The notes: a model not told the origin generated them from the letters alone. Positions 11,406-24,379 are shown, counted from the stretch's first letter. The stretch: DNA of 64,000 nucleotides from Argentina anserina (GCF_933775445.1 NC_065872.1:12524001-12588000), one strand, 5' to 3'. Made by a program: numbers and translations.

Positions 11406-13883
11406 TGTTTAGTGTCACGACCCCGAAATTTTAAGTGTTAAACTCAAACTCGAAGTTATAAAAAAACTATAAAACAATCTCAATTAAATCGAAATCATCT
11501 TATAGTCACAACATATCGTAACTGAGTTTATAGTACATCTCAGTCTATTTGATTATTACAAAACCAGTTTATAATTCAAGCATTATAACAAATGGAAATG
11601 TAAAATCTCTAAATCCTCACCACAAATAGAAATAATGAAACTTCGAAATCTTCAGAGTAACCCTCCAATTCTGCTAATCCACACATGCATACCCCTACAC
11701 CATCGAATAAGTGCACCGGGATTGTAAACACAAACCCGGTAAGCTTTGCAGCTCGTATGAGTAAAACAACAGTATAACACGCATAGTAATACAATAGAAA
11801 AATACTGAAAAACATTTAATTATAAATGCACTCATGAGTCACAGGACGACCAATCTGGATGTCCAATAATATCTGAAAATATAAGTACTCATGAGAAATT
11901 AGGCAACCCACCTGTTTACCCGAATACATTTATAATACTGGTACTCATGAGACCCAGGTACTCATCTGTTACCCCTCATGCAGTACGTCGTAAGACATTG
12001 GGCAACCCATCTATTACCCAATATCACCAAAATATGAGTACTCATAAGCAGGTAACCCATCTGTTACCTCTCATGCAGTACACTGGCAGACAGACTAGAG
12101 CTCTAATTGAATCGTAACAGTCACCCGGCCAAGGCTAGGTTCCGATATGCCAACACGTCCGAAGACAGAAAAACGTTTTAACATGACTCAAGTTAAAACA
12201 ACGTACAATATAACCTCACATGTTATTGTACAAAAACTAAGCGACACATGCTCAAATAAAATAAAAATTAGTGCTATAAATAAACTCATTTGGAAAAATG
12301 AATATGACAGTATATAATATAGCAACCCATATATATATATATGTATTGCTTTTACCATTTATACACATACACAACCCACTATATCATATACATATCATAG
12401 TTCGGTCTTTTAAAATAAATCATAATTATGAATCATCACCGAGGGTAGACTCGTCATAGTGAGATTTACTCACCTTATTTTCCTAAGCGTAATTTCCACA
12501 ATACCGAAAACAAATCCTTCACTTGTTTTGTCGATCACCTAGTTGTATAAAAAGTGGTTAGAAACGTTACGTAAAACCTCAAATGCCGAATCAGTACTAT
12601 TGTTTACTGTTAAGCAATTTACGGTTTTTACGTAATTACTGTTCACGTATGTGTTGTTTACGTATTACTGTACACAAATGTACTGTTTCAGTAAATACTA
12701 ATCATTGATTTACTATTTTAGAAAATTATTTTTACAATTACTGTACAGAAATTATTTTTTTACATTTACTATACAGAATTACTTTTACAATTACTGCACA
12801 AAAATTATTTTTTATAAAATTTACTGTTTTGAATCACTGTTCACGCGCTGCCGCACGTGGCGGCGCGTGGGGTTCACGCGCCACCCACAGTAGCAGCGCA
12901 TGTGGCTTGCCCACCGCCGCCCAAAACTCTTTACTTCCTTCTCCTCCTCCCTTCTACGGCCTAATGTCGTCTCCCTGCACCTCTACAACCACCCACGCGC
13001 CATCACAGATGGCGACACGCGCGCCTCCTCCTCCAAAACCACAACAAATCCAATAAATTCAACCACAAACATGTAGATCGCACAAAGGGAGTCATTTTCG
13101 TACCTAAATCGGGCCCTAAGACTGCCGGGAAGTCGCTGGAGGAGCTCGAATCGCCGACTGTGCTTGGTTTCGTGGTGGACGAAGTGTGGCGCGATTCGAG
13201 TCTCAATCCGCTTGCAGGTGGCACCGGGGGGGGGGGGGGGTGAGGAGCGGTGGAGAGGGACTATTGCCGAATGCTTGCGTCGCCGGAGACGAAGCTAGGA
13301 TGGCGGCGAAACGCAAGAGCTTCGAGTCATCGATCGAGCTTTGATGCGGCGAGTGGCGGCGTGATGCGTCCGAGGGTGGTAGTTGGAGACCGTGCGATGC
13401 CTCAGGGACTGGCGGTGAGAGCCATAGAGGCCGGAGTGGTGAGATCGGCGGAGGCGATTTAGAGAGAGAGGGTGGGGTCGAGAGGAGAGAGAGAGAGAGA
13501 GAGAGAGGGGTTTTTGTTTTAAGAAACCCTAATTCCCTAAAAACTTCTTTTATACTTTTTCCAAAATCGGAAACTAACTTCCATCGCTAATAACTTTCAC
13601 ATACGACGTCCGATTAGAAAGCGTGATATGTCAACGAGTTTGTATTGACGTGCTCTACAACTTCCATGAATGAAGTTTTCAAAAACGAACGATGAAAATT
13701 GAAGTCAACTCTCAAGTCACAAAACATAACATTTTTCCAATTTAAATTTCCGAAGGCTATTCCGTTTCGTTTTGACATCGACGAAAAAAATGAAAAATGC
13801 GATTTATTCAATTCTCAAGTTCAATGTAAGTCATTGAATCTTTTACAACGCAAACCCAAAAAAAATCTGGGTATTACATTTAA
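11406..13883 (-). mobile_element. Solo LTR (Gypsy-like), 2468 bp, with 5-bp TSD
   Basis: The LTR spans 11411-13878 and runs from 'tgtcacgaccccg' to 'gggtattaca' on the plus strand. By comparison with the related LTR at 32046-33235, which has a primer binding site, the element orientation is minus. The flanks are tttag (11406-11410) and tttaa (13879-13883), a near-perfect 5-bp duplication. Removing the insert rejoins the EIN3-like reading frame. No internal gag/pol is present, so this is a solo LTR. It contains poly(G) at 13226-13240 and (GA)n at about 13484-13507. Short ORFs inside it are not genes. Confidence 0.8.
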
Positions 13884-14830
13884 AGAAGCTCGAGTGAGTA
13901 CGAAAGAGTGAAGAACCCGAGTCTTTGGCGAAAAATGAGGCGTCTGGCCGAAAGAAGATGGCTAGTGCTCAAGATTTCGTACTCAAAAATATGGTGAAGA
14001 TCATGGAAGTTTTCCAAACACAAGATTTCGTCTATGGGATCGTTCCGAAGAAGGGGAAGCCGGTGACAGGATCGTCTGATAGCTTACGAGAGTGGTGGAA
14101 AGACAAAGTCCGGTTCGACCTGAAGGCTCTGCTTGCAATCTCCAAGTATCTACCAGAAGTGCTTTTGGAACAAGCAGGTTCTAGCGGGTTAGATCGTGAC
14201 AACTTCATGACCTGCAAGACATGACTCTGGGGTCGCTGCTTTCGCCACTAATGCAACACTGCATACCTCCATAGAGGCGGTTTCCTTTGGAAAAAGGTTT
14301 GGCTCCACCATGGTGGCCTAAGGGAAATGAGATATGGTGGGGTGACCAGAGGGTTTCTCGAGAGAATGGACCTCCTCCTTATAGGAAACCTCATGATCTC
14401 AAAAAGGCTTGGAAAGTAAGTGCTTTGGCTGCAGTCAGTAAGCATATGGTTCCTAATATGGACAGGGTTAGAAGGCTAGTAAGGCAGTCCAAGTGCTTGT
14501 AGTATAGGATGACCGCTACGGAGGCCGCGATTTGGTCGAAAGTGGTTAACCAAGAAGAAGTAATTCTCCAACCTGATCAGTTATCCCGAAATCGCGGGCA
14601 CCATGATCCTACATGCAAGCGAAAAGAGAAAGTGTGTGTTTGATGACGGCTCTGAATTGGATGCTCCACAAGTCTTTCCAAAAACATCAAACATAAAATG
14701 GGGATTAGGCTGTACGAGCTGGGAAAACGGATCCTCCTCAGAAAACAATCAGCAAGCCCCGGTGCCGAACTCTAGATGGTTCGACCCTTCGTTCTCTATT
14801 GTTGTTGGCGTGCCAGTACCTTTGAGTTAG

Positions 14831-15560
14831 GTACAACAGTTGTTTTGTTTGACAATGATCGCGCTCACGTACTGTCTTCCTCTCAGACGATTGCTCCGCA
14901 GTTGCTGATAAACTGCTGAAGTTTGAATGACCTATACACAACCGAAGTTGCTAGGTACCTTTCACTCCACCTCAAGTAGATGGCCGATCTTACTTTAGAC
15001 CACTTGAGTAAAAACAGAGCTTATATTGTGTCGTTAATAGCAGGACTTCCTCGCGAATGGAATTTGCTGACTAGTGCAGACTTTGGGTTTGCTAGAAGCT
15101 AGGCTAGCGACTCGATGGACTTGACTCGAATTGCCGAAATTAATCGGACTTGTTGCTACATGGAGCGCGAGGCGTGCATCTGGGTAGCTCCGCTCCGATG
15201 GGAGACTTGGTTGCCAAAGCTAATCGGACTTTTGCTCCGTGAGGAGAGTTTGACTATGCGGTTGCGCGATAGTTTGTTTGACGTTGCGTGTGTTATTCTG
15301 CGCATTCGACCCTCCTTATATAGAGAACACAAATTGTTCTTTCTTGCGAATCAAGTCCTCAGAACCTCCTAGTTGATTTAGATTCACTTTCCTTAATCAA
15401 CTCAGATTCTACACGGCAATAGTCCCCTAAATCTATTCTAACACGGCAGATAATCTTGCTTTGTGATATACTTTCCCCAAATATCCGGTCCACAGGCCTA
15501 AGTCGTCTAGATAATACCGGAGTATTATTTTAGGCCCAAACATAGGCGTTGTCGATAAGA
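14831..15560. other. Interruption inside the EIL pseudogene, possible insertion
   Basis: This part does not read as EIN3-like and separates the DNA-binding half from the possible C-terminal piece. A short phrase near 14985-15070 reads L-D-H-L-S-K-N-R-A-Y-I-V-S-L-I-A-G-L-P, which I do not recognise. No terminal repeats or TSD could be identified. Confidence 0.25.
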
Positions 15561-15894
15561 AATCGAGGGCAGGCCATACTCAAAAGAATGTTTCTGATTC
15601 AATGATGCAGGTTGTGACAAGTTCTTCGTATGTTCATTCCCCAATTGATTCAGAATTCGAAAGTGTGGTGGACTGGATTAATATGGAGCTACAAAAGGCC
15701 AGTGTAAACGAAGCTGGTGGAGTGGTCCAACTGGTTGTTCAAGTACTTATTGGAATGGTGGTATGGAAATGGAAGATTTAGCTATGGATGCAGCATTTGA
15801 GATTCAAAGGGAAAACATGGATTTTGATCAATGCCTGGAGGAAGAAGGGACGTCATCACATATGAATCAAGAATCGACTTCAATCTGGGACTAG

Positions 15895-16322
15895 GCCGGG
15901 ATATGATTACAGAGATGCAAATTTATAAGATTAACAAGCAAAATAGGTTGCTCACATGCAATTTCTGTTTGTTGTTGCTATGTATTACAAACTATTTGTA
16001 CCACGAACATTTACATATGAATTTATGATCTTCACATCTAAATCGATACGCATTGAAAAACTTACTCCACACACTCTATATTATGATGTGGTCTACATTG
16101 TAATCTATAAACGTCAGATAAGTATCTCCACTTTCTACCTTAGTCCTTACACGGTAACAAAGCCTCACAGGTTACATAAATGTTGCTAGTTCCCTATTTT
16201 GCTCATCTGTTTAATCTTCTTTCACTTCTACAAGAGACCCAGAAAAATGTACGAATCCAAAAAAAGGGTGGGAATCCCTAATGCAATGCACAATACTTTG
16301 AGTGAACGATCTGATGTTTCTC
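15895..16322. other. Intergenic, 3' flank of the phosphatase gene
   Basis: No supported feature. It contains the convergent 3' flanks of the EIL relic (plus) and the inositol phosphatase (minus). Confidence 0.4.
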
Positions 16323-19300
16323 TTAAAATTCATAGAAGCTGTGTCTTTGGGGCATGCAGGCATCCAATTCGAATCTGGGAGCAGCACACGAATAACCCTT
16401 TCTGAATCTGTTGCTTTTGCTTTTAATTAGGTTCACTTCAACTGAAAACACAGCACACACAGGTCTGTGATCGGAGAATCTCGATTCGCCCCGAATATAT
16501 GACAACTGTTCAAAACCGTCACCTCGCCATAGTATCCTATCACACCTGTAAACTTATATTGTTAAAAAAAAACCTAATAATCAAAATCTTCTGCGTAGAA
16601 CAAGGGGTACGTTAAGAACACTCGTATTTAAGGAGAAGGAAATATACCATGCAGGGGTTCTTCGTTTCTTCTTGGACTTGGCAGTTTCCCCTGCGTAAGA
16701 GTCTGAATTATGGGAATACTTGTAAGTAGGGGCAAAGTAGATTTGCCCCTCATGAAATCCATTAAACACTCTCCCAGCTTCTCTCTCTATATTCAGCTGT
16801 ATTCATAAAACAATCCAGATCATGTAAGTGAATCATATTTAAATTTTATTTTCCCTATTTAAATCAACAAGTAATACTAATTTGTAATTTTGAAATTGTG
16901 TACCACACGACCACATGCATGCATGCATCATATACTATATCAAGACTACTATAGGCTAGAATATTTTGTATAATCAAACTGAACTCAATCATCTAGCAAA
17001 AATAATGTGGTGCATTTATTAAGAGGACCAACCTGATCTTTCTCTAGAAGTGCATCCCATTCATTGTCCTCCAACAGAACCCTAGTTTCTTCGTAGCTCA
17101 AAGCCACCCGATAATTCAAATCTCCAAGCCATATTACACGACTGCAACAGTTCCATTAATCAGAAGAAATCATTCGAGTCATTAGTAACAAATTAATTGC
17201 AATAGTTCTTCCATACTCATACTTTTAATACTTGGTTATGTTGGTATCATTTTGAATCAGTAAATTGTTACTTTTAATGATCATCAACGATCTTTGTATT
17301 GTCAACACATCAAACTGTAGATATTTTGAGCATTTAATACGTTGCTAATTAATTGAACTATGAGAGTGAATAATAAAAATAGTGGAAAGTAACTCAAAAC
17401 ATAAAACATACTCATGGTCGACTATTTTTTCGCAAGGAAGACGATTTGGATTTTTGCAAATCGTGGGAAATTGTGTGGCTTTCAGGATCTCCACCACATC
17501 GGCATTCCTCTTCAGCTCATCGCCTTCCTTCTCGCCGGAAGCCAAGTGACTGCATACAAAACAAAAGGTTGTTTGGTGCAACGTCATGCTTATTGATATG
17601 CATCCCTGCAAAATTAATCAAGTCACTAGCTATTATGTTGTGGACTAACCAACTAAGTATTTCTGATACCAATTATACTACTCATATTAGAAAGGACCCA
17701 CCTGTCCGTGTTAGGTATACGAGATACACTATATATCATCAGTACGTAAACGTATAAGATGAAATGTTTTTAAGTTTATCACTAACCTTATTTCCAAGGC
17801 AACCCATTATTCCTCTTCCTACAGTAGAGACTCTAAGATGGCCAACGTGTTGCACCAACTCTTTTCGAACCCAAACTGATACGAAAATCCCTACCATCTT
17901 CTTGCTTGTGATGAGAGAATAACTCATCTCGCTTGGGGAAGTCGGTGATTGTAACCCTGCAGTTGCAAGAAATTCATCTACCCTACCATCACAAGAACCA
18001 TATGAGGAGTCTACTGGACTGACTGGATCACTGAGTTTCCTTAGCCGCCGTCTTTCGTTAGATGGAAATTGCAACGGGCAGTTGCAAGACTTCAGAATTC
18101 TACTATCTGCCTTGAAACTTTTGCTGATAACTTTGAGGGAAGGCTTCTGAAAGAAGTTGAGACTACCGGGGGACTTGGATTCCTTGTTATGTGAGGACTT
18201 AGTGGAACCATGACCCGAAGAATCGGAAGAACAACATGTGTTGGGGCAACTATTCTGGGGTTTATTTAGGGCTTGGCTGATAAGGGTTAGCCATTTTGCA
18301 GCTGGTTCGTTGTCCTCGATCACTAAAACGTTTCCAGCACTTAAAGGTACAATCTCCTGAAACCTAATGAAGAAATTTTCAGTGTTAAAGAACATTTGTA
18401 ATATCGAAAACCAAAATTAATTGATAACAATGTACTGAATAATATATTAATATAGCGAACTTGGTATATGAAAAGTGAATTATTCTAGGTAAACCAAGAA
18501 TCATACCCTAACACATAGATGTCCGAAGAGCCTTCAACCTGCAAGAAATCTTCAAGGTTGAGGCCATTGTTGGGAGACTTTCCTCCCACATTCCATGTGG
18601 CCACGAATATCCTGCACCCGAATTAACGCCCGTCTGATGTTAAATCGAATAGAAGCAATTTCACACAATGTATGTATACTTTCTATTATGACAAAAATCG
18701 TTACCTGAATTCTTTAGTCTCAGTTGACGGCAACATAGAGTGTTGTTCAAAGTTCGATAGGTTTAGGCTTTGAATCCCCGGACTTGTTTGTCTTTCTGCG
18801 AGTAGAGAAGAAAAGGGCACCATTATACTTAAGAGTCGATGTTGTTTCTCTAGTCAAGCAAAGCCTAACTCCCAATGGTCAATCAAGCAAGAAATTTTCA
18901 AGCTCCAATTAATGTCTATCCCTTAAATACAAATATATTGACTATAATCAGAACACATCACCAGTATTAGGTAAGCTACCAAAATTATTATTCATGAAGG
19001 ATAAGGGAAATTCCCTCCATTATGGTAAGTGGCATATCTCCATCATTCATATCCAATCCAAAATAACTTACAAATCGATATCCTTAAGTACATAAAAACA
19101 ATTTCCGTAACATGGTATGTTTCTAAAATCTCTTTATTTAATTTTCCTAGGGAAATTCAGATACCTGAAAAACTCTTTCTCATCTTTGGGGCTGCCTCAA
19201 TGAAAGCTTTTTTCCTTTCTGCGATCTTTTTCTCCAACTCTGTCAAGGAAACAAAAATTCTAAGCTTTTCCCAAAAACTATATTTACCAAAGAAACAAAA

Positions 19301-19658
19301 ATTCTACTGAAAAGAGGGAGAGAAGACAGACAAAATGGGAGAGAGATTTACCATTTTCACCATCTCCCTCTGATTCTGAGCTTTCACGCCCTGTTCGCTT
19401 TGAACCAAAAAGTCTAGGCATGATAGACTTCACCCAAAAAATATATCGGAAAAAATTAATCAATCATATGTCTGAAGAAATAGTTTTAAAAAACCAAAAT
19501 AATCATGATTAATACCATACCTTCTTTTTCTTTTCGTTCTTGACGGAGCTATCAGGTGTGGTGGGGGTAGCGGTATCAGGGGTGGTGGCGTTGGTGCTAA
19601 TGACGGCATCGGGGACTTTGGTCATATCGAAGTTGTCATCTCCACCACGGGAAGACAT
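16323..19658 (-). CDS. Type I inositol polyphosphate 5-phosphatase, 578 aa
   Basis: Plant type I 5PTases remove the 5-phosphate from inositol polyphosphates and some phosphoinositides, shaping IP3/PI signalling. Ten exons join in frame with GT-AG introns: 19521-19658, 19352-19427, 19165-19239, 18705-18795, 18507-18611, 17787-18363, 17412-17605, 17033-17141, 16648-16796, 16323-16545 (1737 nt with stop). The catalytic domain starts near residue 127 with [10 protein letters not shown]. Later come G-F-Q-E-I-V-P-L, the signature W-L-G-D-L-N-Y-R (about 423-430), P-A-W-C-D-R-I-L (about 503-510) and S-D-H-R-P-V (529-534). Between them lies the Ser/Lys-rich insert typical of plant type I members (about 175-290). 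The start chosen gives M-S-S-R-G-G-D. An overlapping ATG 8 bases upstream is out of frame, and a second possible start is the Met of exon 2 (M-P-R-L-F-G). There are no WD40 repeats, so it is not type II. The paralogue (IP5P4/5-like or CVP2-like) cannot be fixed by eye. A copia LTR starts about 310 bp upstream, head to head. Confidence 0.93.
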
Positions 19659-19972
19659 TCATTCATTGATAGTCTATAATAAAAAATAGGTCACACACAC
19701 TTTCAGTGAACGTAATTAGAAAATGGGAGTTATTCTTTTTTTGTCCTTTTTTTTTTCTTCTGGATTTGGTGAAGCAACGATCTGTAATTTTCTGTATTTA
19801 GATTTTGCTGATCTTGCTTGATGTGATCAATGATTTCCCGTTTCTTCCTGTTGGTGTGTTTTCTGTTTGGAAAGATGAGATTTTGGCGCCAAGACTTTCG
19901 GAGAAGTAAAGAGGAGAACCATCAAGTTATTGAAGTTAACATGCAATTATTAATATCATTTTTAATTGAGCT

Positions 19973-20168
19973 ATTTCAGGAGAATTTACTATTATACTAT
20001 TATGAGTGTCTTAGTTTCATTAGGTTTTCTGTTAGAGATAGATTTACATTTCTGTAATAGATTAGGACTCCGAATCCCACGAGATTGTAGTTATGTAATA
20101 CCTATATATAAGCCTCATATCATTCAATAAAAACACATTTATTATCCGAATTACTCTCGTTTTTATCA
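19973..20168 (+). repeat. 5' LTR of the copia element
   Basis: Matches the 3' LTR over nearly its whole length, e.g. shared 'gagatagatttacat', 'gagattgtagttatgtaat', 'attactctcgtttttatca'. It contains 'ctatatataag' (TATA-like, about 20101) and 'aataaaaac'. The first ~20 bases are diverged, so the start is approximate. Confidence 0.85.
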
Positions 20169-20931
20169 TACTACATCACATAATCACACACTTCACCCTA
20201 AAATCCTAAACTTTTAGAGCCCTAGAAAAACCAATACAATCCCAATTTTTCTTATTTTCTTCGCCGACCGCCCTTGTTCTCCGGCCACTTTTTTTGTTGA
20301 CGCTCCACGTCGGCAACACCCTTGAAGGCTCCTTAGCTTCCGACCGCACCTCCGGCAATCCCCTGCAGTCCCTACTGACCTTGCAACCCCTGTCCTAGCA
20401 ACTCCGCAGGGCCTCTTACGCATTCGCCCCGCAAAATCAATTTTTTGCCCCGCAAGACCCCTATATCAAAGCATTTAAAATTTCTCCTCCGTTATATTCA
20501 TGCAAGCAACGCGAAAATTCAAAACCAACATTTTCGCTCAAGAGAAACTACTCTCGCTTTCTCTAATCTTCCAAAGGTAACTTTTAATTAACGTTCCCTC
20601 TTTTGAACGTATAGATATATTATATCGAGTAATATTCGCCTTACTTCAATCTCTCGCCGTTCTTATACCGCAGATGAGGCCAAACGAGAGAACTCGCCAC
20701 TCTTCTCTTTGGTTGATGTTTTTCGTGTGACAATCCTCGGGGAGTCACGATTGTTTTGATTTTTGAAAGGGAAGTTAATCGATTTCATGTGGTCGCCTGA
20801 GTGCATCACTGCTTTGGGTGCGATCGTGAGTATCGTCGTTTGCATTGATTTTTCTTGTGACCATATACGTCACCCCTTCTAATTCTTGTTATACTTGAAT
20901 CTAATTGATTCAATATTTATTTTGTAGATGC

Positions 20932-21700
20932 CTTCGTCATCGCGACTGGAATTTAACCTTCTTGATCTTAAAGGCAAAGAATATCACCACTGAGTTTCCG
21001 ACATGAAACTCGCTTTTGAGAGCCGAGGGATTGAAGGCATGTTTTCCGACCCTCCTGCTATTTTCCCACCACTGACCAAGACTTAAGCTCTCATCTTTAT
21101 GAGATGTCACATCCATGCAACTCTCAAGAGGCAATACTTGAATGTAAAAGATCCTAAAGAACTATGGGACAAACTTCGCTTGCTGTATAACAACATTCAT
21201 GATAAGCTTATTCCTGAATTGACCGTTAAATGGGATAACATCTATCTATTCAACTATAAGAGAGTGGATGACATCAATCATGATATGATATGCCTGCAAT
21301 CTGTCCTTGGCACCGTTGGTGTCATCAATACCAACCTAGATCTTCTCTATAAGACATTGGACACGTTTCTAATCAGCAATGAGGTTCAAGCTTATACGTA
21401 CCACACATGTAGAGGAAGGAAAGATCCAGACTTTCGCTAACATAATGGCGCTCTTGGCAAAGAAAGAGAGGAACTCTGAGATCCTCCTCAACAACAACAA
21501 TAGACCTATTGGCACTAAGAAGATTGCTACGTTACAATCTAACTATGCAAAAGCTCCTAGACAAAAGAATCAAGCGAGAAATACTTCATACCAGCAACAA
21601 AGTAACAATTCTCGTTGTGGAAGGAAACATGGCCATTCTCGGCCCAAGTTCAATACTTGGACCCGTGATGGTGGCGGCGCCGCACCCTCCAGGGGAGCCC
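20932..21700 (+). pseudogene. copia gag, N-terminal part, broken
   Basis: The frame opens with an ATG at 20932 and has stops near 20992 and 21085. The rest reads as copia gag (UBN2-like): D-P-K-E-L-W-D-K-L near 21154-21180, then a long helical region. It becomes Asn/Gln/Arg-rich near 21490-21660, before the zinc knuckle. The nucleocapsid part is displaced to 23140 by an insertion. Confidence 0.75.
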
Positions 21701-21704
21701 ATCT

Positions 21705-23115
21705 AATGTGTTTATATTATCCTATGTTTATATGCATCATATGCTTTGTTTATATGTTTAGTTCTATAATTTATAATTGATTTATGTTATTTTAGTGTGT
21801 TTATAGGTTTGTGTCAAAAAGAGAAGAAAATAAGCTAAAATGAGCTATTAAGATTTAATAGACATTATATTCTTCATTGTCAGAATATGCATGTGCAGAA
21901 CATCTAATTTTGCCGACGTCTTGAGCGAGTTCTATATCGAATCAGATCATGAGCCATATATCATTGGAAAGATGCGAATGTCTATTTTATGTAAGATTGT
22001 ACGGATCTTGATTTTGATACTCTGAGAGGAAGTTATGATCATTTGAGTGAGAGAAGTCAGAGCTGAAACATGCTCGGGTTCACTAGCATTCATGGAGAAC
22101 TCAAGTTGTGTTGCCAAGTTCATTCAATTCCAATACATCAAAATCAATGATTTAGATGAAGATGAAAATATTACATGGATTCCTACTTTTATAAAAGATA
22201 TTTTAAGGTTTTCCCATTGCATATCAAGATAGGAGTTTTGATTCCAAGTCTTACAAGGAAACTGAAGTAAAAAATGAACAAGAATCTTCCCTATATAAGG
22301 GAGCATGAATTTCATATGAGGGGAAGGGGGGGTCACTAGAGTATAATGTAGACGCCAAAGGAGCAGAGACCATCCATCCATCTTCACCATTCTATTCTTT
22401 TATGTTTTTGTTATGTTTTTCTTAATCGTAGTTTGTTAAACTTTTTTCTAGGGTTAGTATGATGCTCTATTATGATTGTTTATGTAGTTTGATGTTTTAT
22501 TAATGGATTTATAGTTTCTTTATGATGAATTCTTAGTCACTATTTGAATTGATGCTTTATGTTTAAATTCTTTGATTGATCACTTTAAGGCTTTGCATAT
22601 AGTAATTACAAGATGAATTTGAGGCGTACTGGCAATATAATTTAACTTAGCTTCTTGTGATTAAGAGTTGTGAATTATATTATTGTCGTATCTTAAGTAA
22701 TGGTTTGCATGATTCTCTTGTTTTCTAGAACATAATGAGTCATTCATGTCAAATTTATGTCGTACCTAGATAGACTGCATGCTAGGATATATGACATATG
22801 TCGTACCTGGAGAGTATCATACACTTAAGGACAATTGTGGTCTAAGTGCCATACCTGGACTTAGATACAAGAATTATCTTCTAGAGATACAAAAGAATCC
22901 ATTAGTTGCATTGATACATAAATATGATTGTTAGTGGTTGATTTTGATACCCTAGGTTATATCTTGTTTGTTATTTTATAATTTTTTATTTGAAAACCTA
23001 AAATCTATGTTCTTAGATTAGATAAATTAAGTTAGGATGAAATCGATTCTCAATCCCTAGTTGGAACGACCTCGTACTTGCACACTATACTTTTGACGAT
23101 TCGTGCGCTTGCGAG
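21705..23115 (+). mobile_element. LTR-type insertion (solo LTR-like, Tat/Athila style) inside copia gag
   Basis: The copia gag sequence stops near 21700 and resumes at about 23140. The intervening ~1.4 kb begins near 'tgtgtttatatt', contains 'ctatataagg' (TATA-like, about 22291), and ends with 'cgtacttgcacac...gattcgtgcgcttgcgag', wording typical of the 3' ends of large plant Gypsy LTRs. No gag/pol is present. Precise ends and a TSD could not be settled. Confidence 0.55.
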
Positions 23116-23139
23116 TTTTAATTAAAATTTCACAACACC

Positions 23140-23432
23140 GTCCTCGTTTGAAACCTCAAGGAGGCCATGTGCCTCCTCATGCCTCCAATTCTGGTAATGG
23201 AAAGTCTTCATGCTTCAAATGTAGCTCCTTCAAGCACTTTAATCACGATTGTCGAGCTAGCAATAAGATGATCAAGACATACTTCGCCTATAAGAAGTTT
23301 CTACAACCTGAATCAAACCATGTAGATGAAGAACCCGAGATCGAGACTCTCAACATCTCCATGAAGCCCGAGCCCCTAGCTTCTAAGGCTAAAACTCTGA
23401 CTCCTATAATGGATACTTCATACTTTGACTAG
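23140..23432 (+). pseudogene. copia gag zinc-knuckle segment
   Basis: Reads R-P-R-L-K-P-Q-G-G-H and then C-F-K-C-S-S-F-K-H-F-N-H-D-C, a CX2CX4HX4C nucleocapsid knuckle (normally followed by a basic tail, as here). This is the continuation of the gag frame after the inserted element. The region 23433-24350 after it is non-coding and unusual for a copia element. It includes a 200-bp G+C-richer patch (23770-23960). Confidence 0.75.
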
Positions 23433-24379
23433 TCACATTTAGCTTATTCTAGCTTTAAGATTTCAAGTTTTGTTTTGGCCAACCACCATTGTTATGTTCA
23501 TTGACCTTGTAATAGTATTTTGATTTTGGAATTAGAAGTTCATTTGTGATGTATTAAAGATTGATATTCGATAAAATTTCTTGCTTTCTTGTTTACAAGT
23601 CGATCTCTTGAGAATTTTATTTACCTTACACTTAGCATGATGGTCAACGTATATAACTCATGTGGTTTTTAAATTGGACGTTTTTGAGTTACATTGGACC
23701 CCAATAGCACCACATGGTGAATCTAGAACTTCAAATTAATTACGAAGCTCGGAATGTCAAAATTGACGTCATTTTGGTCTCTGCCGTATCTGGCCACTGT
23801 TCTGGCGTTTTGCCGACGTTTCCACCTGTTTTGGCCGCTTTCTGGCCCCTTGCCGACATTTCCGGTGCCACCACTCGATTCTTGATGGTGTCCCTCGTTG
23901 GACCTGCAGCTCTGGCCTCCATACCAGCCAAGTCCGCCTCCTGCCGGGGGGTTTCCGATGAGTTTTCGTCATTTTCTCATCATTTTTCCGACATATTTCC
24001 AGCAGTTTTGTTACCGCATTTTCTCTGTCCAAATGTCACCCAGTTTTGAGTTATTTTGACATGATTTTTCGGTTAATTTTCCAGTTTTCTCCATGTTTGT
24101 TATCTACACTCACCAACACTATTTACATGTGTTTTTACAGAGTATGATTGTTTTTATCACCCTATTTCACTGTTTGGTATTTCACTACTTCAATATCATG
24201 CTTTACCAACTCTTTAGTAGAAGAATATAGTACTATTGTCATGTGATACATTCGATGAGATTACACTTTGTTCTGATCCCATTTCTTACAATATCCTATG
24301 GCATATTGTTTAGAATTGTTCTCGTCGCTAACTCTCTTAATTTTAATTTTATAGATGTCCTGCGGCGAAAATGAGTGTC

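Larger units (their letters stand above)
11279..15894 (+). pseudogene. EIL: EIN3/EIL-like transcription factor pseudogene, split by an LTR insertion
   Basis: EIN3/EIL proteins are nuclear DNA-binding factors of ethylene or sulfur-response signalling. Part 1 (11279-11410) follows an acceptor 'gatgtttcag' and reads an acidic stretch, then E-D-I-S-Y-E-D-L-K-K-R-M-W-K-D, the start of the EIN3 DNA-binding domain. The frame stops at a 2.47 kb LTR insertion and resumes at 13879 with L-K-K-L-E. It continues through [64 protein letters not shown] and [10 protein letters not shown], then fades near 14830. The domain order matches EIN3 exactly. Lesions: no start codon, stops after the first segment, a frameshift around 14220-14290 and a stop after K-C-L. 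A C-terminal-looking frame at about 15570-15894, rich in Glu/Asp/Ser, may be the end of the same gene after a roughly 700-bp interruption; that link is weaker. Confidence 0.85.

Noticed and set aside
13250..13462. 70-codon frame in the G+C-rich part near 13.3 kb
   Set aside because: Lies within the solo LTR and next to poly(G) and (GA)n tracts; not a gene.
19830..20057. 75-codon plus-strand frame upstream of the phosphatase
   Set aside because: Runs from the gene's promoter into the copia LTR; no family content.
23714..24049. Frame within the copia interior (plus) and its antisense shadows
   Set aside because: G+C-rich spacer; no match to copia protease or other families.
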